DNA of 18,139 nucleotides, taken from assembly GCA_025997755.1 (NCBI GenBank), contig BNVA01000021.1:1-18139 (forward strand), in the 5' to 3' direction. Each line of letters begins with the position of its first letter. Position 1 is the first letter of the stretch. This DNA is from Spirochaetia bacterium. Lineage in GTDB: Bacteria > Spirochaetota > Spirochaetia > Treponematales > Breznakiellaceae. Of this stretch, positions 6,674 to 13,578 are shown in pieces. The notes beneath the pieces are model-generated. The model saw only the letters and a program-made list of their open reading frames with translations. It was not told the DNA's origin and searched no databases. The position numbers and the translations under genes were made by a program.

Positions 6674-7528
6674 ATGGCTATACTCTCAATTCAATCACAT
6701 GTAGTTTACGGTTATGCGGGTAATTCGTCGGCAGTTTTTCCTCTGCAGCGCATGGGAAATGAGGTCTGGGCGGTGAATACCGTCGAATTTTCAAATCACA
6801 CCGGTTATGGAGCATGGCGCGGCAGTATTTTGGGGGCGGAGTTGGCGCGTGAGCTTTTAACCGGTCTTATGGAGCGGGGCGTTATGCCGCAATGTGAGGC
6901 GGTTCTTTCCGGCTATCTTGGAACAGCCGACATAGGTCATTCAATACTGGAAGCCGTGCGTAAAGTTAGAGCCGCAAATCCCAACGCGATTTATTGCTGC
7001 GATCCGGTTATAGGCGATTTGGGGCGCGGTGTTTATGTTCATGAAGGTATAAGCGATGTCTTTAAAAATGATCTTTTACCTGAGGCGGCTATAGTTACGC
7101 CCAATCAATTCGAGCTTGAACTTCTTACCGGTATAGCCGCTTCTTCTACAGGGGGCGCAAAAGACGCTATAAAGGAAATGCATAAAATAGGCGCAAAAGT
7201 TGTGCTTGTAACAAGCTATCTTGCAAAAGACAGAGCGCCGGATACGATAGGAATGTTGGCTTCGGACGGATCGGATATATGGAGCATAAGTACGCCGGAG
7301 CTTAAATTTAACGCGGTTCTTGCCGGTTCAGGCGACCTGTGCGCGGCTATTTTTCTTTCACGCTACCTACAAACACGCGATGTTAAAAAAACGCTGGAGC
7401 TAACCGCCGGTTCTGTGTTCGGCATAATGAAGGCGACATTTGACGCGGACAGCCGTGAGTTGTACACAATTCAAGCTCAGAATGAGCTTATTAAACCATC
7501 GTGTGAATTTAATGCGGCGCGGTTTTAG
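6674..7528 (+). CDS. pdxY: Pyridoxal kinase (PdxY/PdxK type)
   Basis: A 284-residue ribokinase-fold enzyme that phosphorylates pyridoxal, pyridoxine or pyridoxamine in cytosolic vitamin B6 salvage. The N-terminus, ILSIQSHVVYGYAGNSSAVFPLQ, is the classic start of the family and contributes to vitamer binding. VEFSNHTGYGAWRG (37-50) and SGYLG (79-83) are also family signatures. CCDPVIGD (108-115) is the central strand and binding loop. The ATP site and catalytic base are in GSGDLCAA (218-225), with D221 as base. The Cys of the PdxY loop (KGCIV) is replaced here (RGVYV), as in many PdxK-like enzymes, so assignment between the two subclasses is open. The gene is single and divergent from the M23 operon. 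It probably starts from a leaderless promoter. Confidence 0.92.
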   Translation: MAILSIQSHVVYGYAGNSSAVFPLQRMGNEVWAVNTVEFSNHTGYGAWRGSILGAELARELLTGLMERGVMPQCEAVLSGYLGTADIGHSILEAVRKVRAANPNAIYCCDPVIGDLGRGVYVHEGISDVFKNDLLPEAAIVTPNQFELELLTGIAASSTGGAKDAIKEMHKIGAKVVLVTSYLAKDRAPDTIGMLASDGSDIWSISTPELKFNAVLAGSGDLCAAIFLSRYLQTRDVKKTLELTAGSVFGIMKATFDADSRELYTIQAQNELIKPSCEFNAARF

Positions 7529-7539
7529 GGAAATTCCTG

Positions 7540-7565
7540 CGGCGTTTATCTAGGCATAGACGCCG
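7540..7565. terminator. Hairpin between convergent genes (possible bidirectional terminator)
   Basis: CGGCGTTTAT at 7540-7549 and ATAGACGCCG at 7556-7565 can form a 10-bp stem (one G-T wobble) around the 6-nt loop CTAGGC. It lies across the stop codon of the TPR gene, 12 nt after the pdxY stop. No T-run follows on either strand, so it is not a textbook intrinsic terminator. Rho-dependent termination or 3'-end protection are alternatives. Confidence 0.4.
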
Positions 7566-8922
7566 AATCAAGATTGTTTAGTATTGGTATAAAACGCTCT
7601 TTGTCGATTAGATCGATTAGGCGGGCTTCCGTAAAACGCTTTGCTTCGTCGCTGTACTTCCCTACTCCAAGGCATACGCCCTTGCCGGCTTTTACTTCCT
7701 TTAAGTGTGATTGAAAATCCCTTAAAACAAGCTCGCCTATAACGCCCTGTGTACGTATAAAACGGAACATAACAATATCCGACCATTTTGGGGTGTCTAT
7801 CTCGGCTACAATATCCACCCAGTCGTTGCCGTTCACTACAGTTTTTGTAATTTTTACTTTTCCTTTTGTAAAATATGTCATAACTATCTTACGGCAAAGC
7901 GCGACAAATTCGGCAGAGGGTGCCATAATAAAAACCTGTAAGTTTTTATTTGCGTTTAACTCTTTATATTTGTTGATTAGCGATTCGGTATCTTTATATT
8001 CCGAATTCATAAGGTGAACCTGTACCAAGTATTCCAGCGCCATAGCTATATTTTGTAACCGCAGATACGTTGTTCCAAGTTGATAGCACAATTCAATTTT
8101 TACATCTATCTTTATGTTTTTATGCTTTAAGCCAATCGAAAAGTCTTCTATCGCGTCGGTATCCTGATGGGTTTCTATCTTAAAAATACCTGATTGCAGG
8201 CACGCCTCGGCGCCCCAATTGGGGTCGGGACGCAGGTGAGACCAAATACGCAATGCCTGATCTTTTTGCCCCGATTCCGCATAGCAGGATGCAAGCGTAA
8301 AAAGTGATTCCTTGTCGTTAGGTGCAATGTCCATAGCCTTGCGTATATATGTCATTGCCTCTTTATTGCGTTTAAGTTTGAAATAAGCGTGTCCTAAAAT
8401 GCGCAGCGCGGGCGCGTATTCGGGATTTAACGAAACGGATTGCTGCAAATATTGAATGGCCTTTTCAAAATTATTTCTTAAAAATTCGATATTGCCAAAT
8501 TGATACGCCACTTCGTAGTTGTTACGAGCCATTGAATGAGCCACCACAATGTACTTGAATGCCGCATCTATCATCTGAAGATTTAAGGCGCTTACCGCAG
8601 CCCTTAAATTGATGGTAACGGGGTCTAGTATTTTTTTTTCGTCTGGTATATCCGTGATCATTTCGTAAGCCCTAAACGCTTTTTGCCAATCGCCGGCTTC
8701 AAAATGATGTTCTGCCTTAATAAATAACGCTTCCAAATCACGGGGGCTTTTCGCAAGACGCTTTTCCGCTTCCTTTAACAAAGTTTCTTTGTTTGCGTTC
8801 TTCTTTTTTATTTTACCGCCGCCGCCAAGACGTCCTCTTTTTAAATTAAGCGTAATTAAAAAAAAGATAAATGAAGCGGCAACCACCACCACAATGACTA
8901 TTAGTATCGGGATAAAGAACAT
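7546..8922 (-). CDS. Membrane-anchored TPR protein with possible degenerate nuclease-like C-terminal domain
   Basis: A 458-residue protein. Residues 3-26 are one strong membrane segment, followed by a basic Gly-rich linker (28-45), so the bulk should lie in the cytoplasm. TPR units cover about 47-320, clearest at 137-168 (VAYQFGNIEFLRNNFEKAIQYLQQSVSLNPEY) and 171-203. The C-terminal part (about 335-447) has the secondary-structure order of Mrr-type restriction-nuclease folds: GNDWVDIVAEID (365-376), VMFRFIRTQG (384-393), VLRDFQSHLKEVKAGKGVCLGVGKYSDEAKRFTEARLIDLIDKERF. The second catalytic motif, normally [DEQ]xK, reads FRF or IRT, so nuclease activity is unlikely. The domain may be a nucleic-acid or protein-binding relic. 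It has no Shine-Dalgarno, and a box 6 nt before the ATG suggests a leaderless message. Partners are unknown. Confidence 0.85.
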   Translation of the reverse strand: MFFIPILIVIVVVVAASFIFFLITLNLKRGRLGGGGKIKKKNANKETLLKEAEKRLAKSPRDLEALFIKAEHHFEAGDWQKAFRAYEMITDIPDEKKILDPVTINLRAAVSALNLQMIDAAFKYIVVAHSMARNNYEVAYQFGNIEFLRNNFEKAIQYLQQSVSLNPEYAPALRILGHAYFKLKRNKEAMTYIRKAMDIAPNDKESLFTLASCYAESGQKDQALRIWSHLRPDPNWGAEACLQSGIFKIETHQDTDAIEDFSIGLKHKNIKIDVKIELCYQLGTTYLRLQNIAMALEYLVQVHLMNSEYKDTESLINKYKELNANKNLQVFIMAPSAEFVALCRKIVMTYFTKGKVKITKTVVNGNDWVDIVAEIDTPKWSDIVMFRFIRTQGVIGELVLRDFQSHLKEVKAGKGVCLGVGKYSDEAKRFTEARLIDLIDKERFIPILNNLDSASMPR

Positions 8923-8928
8923 AACTCA

Positions 8929-8955
8929 TTATCGGTTTGTATTTATAAAAAGCTA
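8929..8955 (-). promoter_or_regulatory. Sigma-28-like promoter before the membrane TPR gene
   Basis: On the minus strand ACCGATAA (8936-8929) differs from the GCCGATAA consensus at one base. TAGCTTTT (8955-8948) lies exactly 11 nt upstream and matches TAAAGTTT at 5 of 8 positions. Six nt separate the box from the ATG at 8922. Confidence 0.45.
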
Positions 8956-8978
8956 AGGAATATGAAATTTTTACTTTT

Positions 8979-8986
8979 GCCGATAA
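8979..8986 (+). promoter_or_regulatory. GCCGATAA box before glgX
   Basis: A perfect GCCGATAA with exactly 6 nt before the ATG at 8993. No good sigma-28 or sigma-70 -35 is visible (ATATGAAA occupies the expected place). It diverges from the matching box of the TPR gene inside a 70-bp spacer. No Shine-Dalgarno precedes glgX. Confidence 0.4.
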
Positions 8987-8992
8987 TCTAAT

Positions 8993-11134
8993 ATGGAATT
9001 TGGCAGTTTACGCGCGGAAGAAGGCAAACCCCTGCCGCTTGGCGCTTCACACAGATCGAACGGGGTCAATTTTTCGATTTTTTCAAGAAACGCAAAGTCG
9101 GTTACTCTTGTTATTTTTGAAAACGGCGAGCAAAACTGCCGTAAGCAGGAGATCAGCTTAGACCCGCGTTTGAACCGCACGGGCGATATTTGGCACTGTT
9201 TTATAGCAGACCTTCCCATTCCCAGCTACTACCTTTACCGTGTGGACGGCGATTTTGTACCGGAAAAAGGCTTGCGCTACAATCCTAATTGCGCGCTTAT
9301 CGATCCGTACGCCAAGGCTGTCAGCGGCATAGGTTATTGGGATTTTTCAAACGCGGCAGCCTACAAAACGAATGATGCATCGGGAGATCTTTCGTTTAAC
9401 ACCGTTTCCAATATCGACAGTTCGCCGCGCTGCATTGTGTTGAGCAACCGGTTTGACTGGCAGGGGGATAAGCCGCTCAACTACCCCCTGCGGAACAGCA
9501 TAATTTACGAGACCCATGTACGCGGGCTTACGATGCTGGAGCCGGAGGTCGAACACAAGGGGACATATCAGGGTATAATCGAAAAAATCCCCTTTTTTAA
9601 AGATTTGGGTATAACAAGCATTGAATTGCTGCCCGTACACGAGTTTTGCGAAAATGAACTTTTTCGTATAAATCCGCGCACCGGACAAAAATTGAAAAAC
9701 TATTGGGGTTATTCGACAGTAGCCTTTTTCGCTCCTAAAGCCTCTTATTCTTCCGATCAAAGCCCCGGGGGACAGGTTTATGAATTCAAAAAAATGGTAC
9801 GGGAACTGCACAAGGCAGGAATCGAAATCATACTTGATGTTGTGTTCAACCATACGGCGGAAGGCAACGAGATGGGACCTACTTTTTCGTTTAGGGGTCT
9901 TGAAAATCAACTATACTATATTTTGAACGAAAACAAACGTTACTATCAAAATTATTCGGGCTGCGGCAATACCGTAAACTGTAACAACCCGGTTATGCGT
10001 TCGATGATAATAGACTGCCTGAATTATTGGGTTGTGGAAATGCACGTAGACGGATTCCGTTTTGATTTAGGCTCGATTCTTGGCAGGGATCAAAAAGGCA
10101 ACCTGATGGAAAACCCGCCAATGCTTGAAAAGATCGCCGAGGAGCCGGTGCTTCGTAACACAAAAATTATTGCCGAGGCATGGGATGCCGGCGGCGCGTA
10201 TCAAGTCGGCTGGTTTCCGGGCGGACGCTGGGCGGAATGGAATGACCGTTACCGCGATGACGTTAGGCGTTATTGGCGCGGCGACCCCAGTCAGATAAGG
10301 CATCTGGCAACGCGGCTGTCCGGCAGCTCAGACCTCTACTTACGCGACGGCAGAAAGCCTTTTCATTCTATTAACTATATAGCCTGTCACGACGGTTTTA
10401 CACTAAAAGACCTTGTTTCGTATAACATCAAACACAACGACGAAAACGGCGAGGAAAGCCGCGACGGCAGTAACAGCAATTACAGCTACAATTACGGTTT
10501 TGAGGGTGAGTCTTTAAATCCCACTATCGAAGCAGTACGTCAGCAGCAGATAAAAAACTTTTTTGCTACGCTTATGATTTCGCAGGGAACGCCGATGATC
10601 CTAGGCGGAGACGAATTCGCCCGTACGCAATGCGGTAACAACAACGCATACTGTCAAGACAATGAAATTTCTTGGTACAACTGGATGTTAAAAAAACACA
10701 ACACCGGGCTTTACCGTTTTGCAAAAGAAATTATTGCCTTCCGTCTGCGTCATCCTTGTTTCAGGCGGCCTGAGTTTTATTCGGGACGCGAAGGCAATTA
10801 CAACGCGCTGCCGGAAATCGACTGGTACGATGCCGATAACACTCCTTTAGACTGGAAAAAAACCGGCTCAACATTCTCATGCTGTCTTGCCGGTACCAAA
10901 GCCGAAATTTTAGCCGACCGCGACGACAATAATTTTTTTATCATGTTTAACGCAGGGCTCGAAGACAAGCTGTTTAAAATACACACCGCGCCCAACAAAA
11001 CAAAATGGTACTTGGCGGTAGACACTGCCGCTCCCTCGCCGGAAGACATATTCATCCAAGGTGAAGAACCGTCGGTAGACTCAGCAAACTACAATGTCAA
11101 AAGCCGCAGCCTTGTTATTCTGTTGTCTAAGTAG
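8993..11134 (+). CDS. glgX: Glycogen debranching enzyme (GlgX/isoamylase type)
   Basis: A 713-residue GH13 enzyme that hydrolyses alpha-1,6 branch points of glycogen or limit dextrins in the cytosol. An N-terminal CBM48-like beta domain (about 13-120; GASHRSNGVNFSIFSRNA) precedes the TIM barrel. Conserved GH13 regions are present: DVVFNH (282-287), DGFRFD with nucleophile D358, IAEAWD with acid/base E395, and ACHDG (464-468) with H466/D467 as transition-state stabiliser. GGDEFARTQCGNNNAYCQDN (538-557) and INYIACHDGFTLKDLVSYN are signatures of the GlgX/TreX subfamily. Length is normal and no residue is missing. There is no signal peptide. It is a single gene, divergent from the TPR gene, and faces the toxin gene on the other strand. 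Confidence 0.95.
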   Translation: MEFGSLRAEEGKPLPLGASHRSNGVNFSIFSRNAKSVTLVIFENGEQNCRKQEISLDPRLNRTGDIWHCFIADLPIPSYYLYRVDGDFVPEKGLRYNPNCALIDPYAKAVSGIGYWDFSNAAAYKTNDASGDLSFNTVSNIDSSPRCIVLSNRFDWQGDKPLNYPLRNSIIYETHVRGLTMLEPEVEHKGTYQGIIEKIPFFKDLGITSIELLPVHEFCENELFRINPRTGQKLKNYWGYSTVAFFAPKASYSSDQSPGGQVYEFKKMVRELHKAGIEIILDVVFNHTAEGNEMGPTFSFRGLENQLYYILNENKRYYQNYSGCGNTVNCNNPVMRSMIIDCLNYWVVEMHVDGFRFDLGSILGRDQKGNLMENPPMLEKIAEEPVLRNTKIIAEAWDAGGAYQVGWFPGGRWAEWNDRYRDDVRRYWRGDPSQIRHLATRLSGSSDLYLRDGRKPFHSINYIACHDGFTLKDLVSYNIKHNDENGEESRDGSNSNYSYNYGFEGESLNPTIEAVRQQQIKNFFATLMISQGTPMILGGDEFARTQCGNNNAYCQDNEISWYNWMLKKHNTGLYRFAKEIIAFRLRHPCFRRPEFYSGREGNYNALPEIDWYDADNTPLDWKKTGSTFSCCLAGTKAEILADRDDNNFFIMFNAGLEDKLFKIHTAPNKTKWYLAVDTAAPSPEDIFIQGEEPSVDSANYNVKSRSLVILLSK

Positions 11135-11145
11135 GTGTTTAATCA

Positions 11146-11550
11146 TTAGCTCAGTCGTAACTCATCCCAAATATGGATACCTTCGATTTGTAAGAAATGA
11201 TTATCGTATGTAATAAGCTGTGAATCAGTTTCAACTGCGTGTGCCGCGATCCATATATCATTTGTTGGTATCATAGTTCCTTTACGTTTTAAGTCTGTCC
11301 ATACTGCACCATAGATTGAAGAAGTATTAAGTGTTACCTCAATAGTTCGATAATAACTACGGCTAAGAATAGTATATAGTTCTTTGATATTTTCTTCATA
11401 CTTTATTCCTGAAAAAAATCCGGCACATAATTCTCCAATTACAACAGTGGACAGATATACAATATCTGCATTTGTGATATATTCGGCAACTATTCTGTCA
11501 CCGGCAACATATCTACTATACGCATTAGTATCAAGTAAAATGGTATTCAT
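11146..11550 (-). CDS. PIN-domain toxin (VapC family)
   Basis: A 134-residue PIN ribonuclease. The four acidic residues of the active site are all visible: D7 (ILLDTNAYSRY), E40 (VIGEL), D98 (TNDIWIAA) and D116 (ITYDNHFLQI). VapC toxins cut tRNA or rRNA when their antitoxin is degraded. Here the ATG overlaps the stop of the small upstream gene (ATGA), the normal antitoxin-toxin coupling. Base composition is visibly more AT-rich than glgX and rpe on either side, consistent with horizontal gain. The gene appears intact. Confidence 0.9.
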   Translation of the reverse strand: MNTILLDTNAYSRYVAGDRIVAEYITNADIVYLSTVVIGELCAGFFSGIKYEENIKELYTILSRSYYRTIEVTLNTSSIYGAVWTDLKRKGTMIPTNDIWIAAHAVETDSQLITYDNHFLQIEGIHIWDELRLS

Positions 11551-11729
11551 TCTTTACAATTCTGGGTATCAATACATTCAAAATCTGCGATACGTTTCTC
11601 GAAATCTTTGCCTTCCTGTTCTGTCCATATTCCACAAAAAGAAAACACCTCTTTCCTTTTAGCCGATTTGTAAACTTTTTCTGCGGACAAAGAAACATTT
11701 GAAAACTGTGGAATTGTTGTTGCATCCAT
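11547..11729 (-). CDS. Antitoxin partner of the PIN toxin, unrecognised family
   Basis: This 60-residue frame opens MDATTIPQFSNVSLSAEKVY and ends FECIDTQNCKE. ATG 11729 is chosen because GGAGG lies 5 nt upstream. Upstream in-frame ATGs at 11741 and 11747 would place the ribosome site inside the gene. No clear AbrB, RHH, Phd or HTH motif is seen. Residues 1-18 may form a short DNA-binding or dimerisation element, and the acidic WTEQEGKDFEKRIADFE segment suits a toxin-wrapping helix. It is called an antitoxin from its size, its position before the toxin and the 4-bp overlap. It also has two Cys residues (C34, C54 region) uncommon in antitoxins. Confidence 0.72.
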   Translation of the reverse strand: MDATTIPQFSNVSLSAEKVYKSAKRKEVFSFCGIWTEQEGKDFEKRIADFECIDTQNCKE

Positions 11730-11754
11730 AAATACCTCCATACCCATAACTAAA

Positions 11755-11763
11755 AGTATAACA
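11755..11763 (-). promoter_or_regulatory. Extended -10 promoter of the toxin-antitoxin pair
   Basis: The minus strand reads TGTTATACT, an extended -10 (TGnTATACT). It would start transcription roughly 20 nt before the antitoxin ATG, leaving room for the GGAGG. The -35 region is a T-rich tract without a clear hexamer. Confidence 0.4.
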
Positions 11764-11838
11764 TGGACTATGAAAAAAAATAAGTAAGCGATCAAAATTT
11801 ATCGGGGTACTTGTGTCGAAAGTTGCACTCTACGCACA

Positions 11839-12483
11839 CTACCTTAGCCTCTGCACAAACAAGCTCTTATCCGCCGCGTTAAAGTAAGATGAACCTGTAA
11901 CCAGCACGTCCACACCGGCTTGGACAGCGTTTTTTGCAGTCTTTTCGTTGATCCCGCCGTCAACCGAAATCAAGAAATTATAGCCTTTTACCGTGCGTTT
12001 TTCCTTTAATACAGAAACTTTTTCAAGACATTCCATGATGATAGACTGTCCGCCGGTACCCGGGTTTACCGTCATTACAAGAACAAGGTCAACAAAGGGC
12101 AAAAGACATTCAAGGGCGCTAACCGGTGTCGAGGGAACTATGCTTATTCCGGCTTTTTTGCCGTTTTCATGAATCAGTTGAACAACCCTATGGGCATGAA
12201 CCGCCGCCTCAACATGAAAGGTTATATAATCCGCACCCGCTCCTGCAAAGTCAGCTATGTAAAGCTCAGGATTATCGATCATAAGGTGAACGTCAAACGG
12301 CAGGGAGCAGCATGATCGCAGGTCTTTAACCAGTTTTGGGCCAAAAGTGATATTCGGAACAAAATGTCCGTCCATAACATCAAGGTGAACCCAGTCCGCG
12401 CCGTTTTCCGCCATTCCACGCACTGCGCTCCCAAAACCGGAAAAGTCCGCGCTTAAAATCGAAGGAGCTACAATGGTACTCAT
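11839..12483 (-). CDS. rpe: Ribulose-phosphate 3-epimerase
   Basis: A 214-residue TIM-barrel enzyme interconverting ribulose-5-phosphate and xylulose-5-phosphate in the pentose phosphate pathway. Signatures are APSILSADF (6-14, S8), HLDVMDGHFVPNITFGP (33-49, metal ligands H33 and D35), DVHLMI (64-69, H66), MTVNPGTGGQ (137-146), SVDGGIN (173-179, catalytic D175) and VTGSSYF (195-201). The usual VNPGFGGQ loop has Thr at Phe's place (T143), and VAGSAIF is altered to VTGSSYF. Both look tolerable. The ATG at 12483 has no good Shine-Dalgarno close by. AAGAGGG lies about 26 nt upstream and can pair with a nearer CCTCTT. Confidence 0.95.
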   Translation of the reverse strand: MSTIVAPSILSADFSGFGSAVRGMAENGADWVHLDVMDGHFVPNITFGPKLVKDLRSCCSLPFDVHLMIDNPELYIADFAGAGADYITFHVEAAVHAHRVVQLIHENGKKAGISIVPSTPVSALECLLPFVDLVLVMTVNPGTGGQSIIMECLEKVSVLKEKRTVKGYNFLISVDGGINEKTAKNAVQAGVDVLVTGSSYFNAADKSLFVQRLR

Positions 12484-12486
12484 AAA

Positions 12487-12514
12487 AAGAGGATAACGGT
12501 AAAGAAACCCTCTT
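12487..12514. repeat. Inverted repeat in the rpe 5' leader
   Basis: AAGAGG (12487-12492) and CCTCTT (12509-12514) form a 6-bp inverted repeat with a 16-nt loop just upstream of rpe. In the rpe message the distal arm is the only Shine-Dalgarno-like sequence (AAGAGG). The structure could affect translation, or it may be chance. Confidence 0.25.
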
Positions 12515-12540
12515 GTCCATTATCAAAAAAATGATATAAT
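12513..12540 (+). promoter_or_regulatory. Sigma-70 promoter of the TPR-greA unit
   Basis: A perfect TATAAT (12535-12540) with TTGTCC (12513-12518, 4/6) 16 bp upstream. The expected start at about 12547 gives a 5' end GGGAGGGG and a leader of about 40 nt before ATG 12586. Confidence 0.6.
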
Positions 12541-12560
12541 GAAACGGGAGGGGTTTTATT

Positions 12561-12575
12561 ACGGCATTTTGCCGT
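12561..12575 (+). promoter_or_regulatory. Leader hairpin between a GGGAGGGG tract and the start codon
   Basis: ACGGCA (12561-12566), loop TTT and TGCCGT (12570-12575) form a tight 6-bp stem. The only ribosome-site-like tract, GGGAGGGG (12546-12553), lies 33 nt before the ATG, too far to work unless the hairpin shortens the distance. The hairpin may place the ribosome or regulate translation. Confidence 0.35.
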
Positions 12576-12585
12576 TTGTAAAAAA

Positions 12586-13533
12586 ATGCTTGATTCAAAA
12601 GAGGAATGTACAATAAACGAACTTATCAGGAACGCCTACGATAAAATGAGACAAACGGCTCCCGATGAGGCACTTTCCCTTTTGAACGAGGCGTTATGCA
12701 TTGATTATGATCATAAAGAGGCGCTTTATGCGCTGAATTGTCTTAATTGGTGGCTTGATAAGATAAAAGACCTTTCCGGTTTTAATAGCGCTTATGAAAA
12801 AGGCGGGTTTTTACTTTCCCGGTGGAAGGGATATTACAGTTTTCTTAACCGTATAGGGCAGGATTTTGATTCCTGTCAGTATGCGGTACGGCATTTTATT
12901 TACGCGCTTGCTTTGCGGTATTACAAAGAGGTGCTTGAAGATGGAACTTGCAGATTCGATCCGGTGCTGTTGTTGCAGATCGGGCGCTGCTATAAAGGGG
13001 TTGGTGACTACGAAAAAGCGTTAGAATATTTAATGATTTGCGCCGATGTCCGCAAGGAAGACGGTCATGCGTTATCCGAGCTTGCGGATGTTTATGCGCT
13101 CATTGGAAAAACCCGTTCGGCAAAAGCTCTTTTCAGGGAGGCTTTTTATGTAGACCCTGAAGGTGTCGATTTACAATCGCTGGAATCGGAACTAATTCTA
13201 AAGCTGATTGAATGTGTCGTGGAGCTTGGGTATAAGGGTGATGTACTGATTGAGTACTTGCCGGTTTACGGAACTATGCTAGGTGTCTTTTCGATAAAAA
13301 GGGGGTTAAAACCAGCCGAGGTTGGAAAGTTAAGGCAGGCTATTTTTTCTCTGGAAAGCGAGGTTCGTACAAATCCAAAGGCAAAAGAAAAACTTGTGCC
13401 GCGTCTTGTGAATAAATACCTTTGGCTAATAGCTCATTTTGAAAATGAAAATGCGTCCTCCTCCGAGATTGAGAGTATTAAGTTGAAGATAAAAATTATA
13501 GACCCATCTGTTTATAACAGGTTTATGAGTTGA
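12586..13533 (+). CDS. Cytosolic TPR-repeat protein, function unknown
   Basis: A 315-residue protein without signal peptide or membrane segment. Helical repeats are visible at about 10-50 (NELIRNAYDKMRQTAPDEALSLLNEALCID) and clearly at 125-192, where VLLLQIGRCYKGVGDYEKALEYLMICADV is followed by a second TPR ending AFYVDPEG. The rest is also mainly helical. Upstream in-frame codons include no alternative start before a TGA at 12532, so ATG 12586 holds. It lies 45 bp before greA on the same strand with no terminator between. Together with the TPR-like extension of that GreA, a shared role is possible (inference). Confidence 0.82.
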   Translation: MLDSKEECTINELIRNAYDKMRQTAPDEALSLLNEALCIDYDHKEALYALNCLNWWLDKIKDLSGFNSAYEKGGFLLSRWKGYYSFLNRIGQDFDSCQYAVRHFIYALALRYYKEVLEDGTCRFDPVLLLQIGRCYKGVGDYEKALEYLMICADVRKEDGHALSELADVYALIGKTRSAKALFREAFYVDPEGVDLQSLESELILKLIECVVELGYKGDVLIEYLPVYGTMLGVFSIKRGLKPAEVGKLRQAIFSLESEVRTNPKAKEKLVPRLVNKYLWLIAHFENENASSSEIESIKLKIKIIDPSVYNRFMS

Positions 13534-13578
13534 ATATACAGATTTAAGTTATTTTGTTTTTAGTTAGGAGTTGAATAA

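Noticed and set aside
9347..9910. 187-codon minus-strand frame inside glgX
   Set aside because: It is antisense to the conserved GH13 core, which fully explains the sequence.
10829..10836. Fifth GCCGATAA box, inside glgX
   Set aside because: It encodes Ala-Asp-Asn in frame and has no gene start downstream; treated as background.
11839..12483. rpe as a non-functional copy because of VNPGTGGQ and VTGSSYF variants
   Set aside because: All catalytic and metal residues are present and the length is normal, so it should be active.
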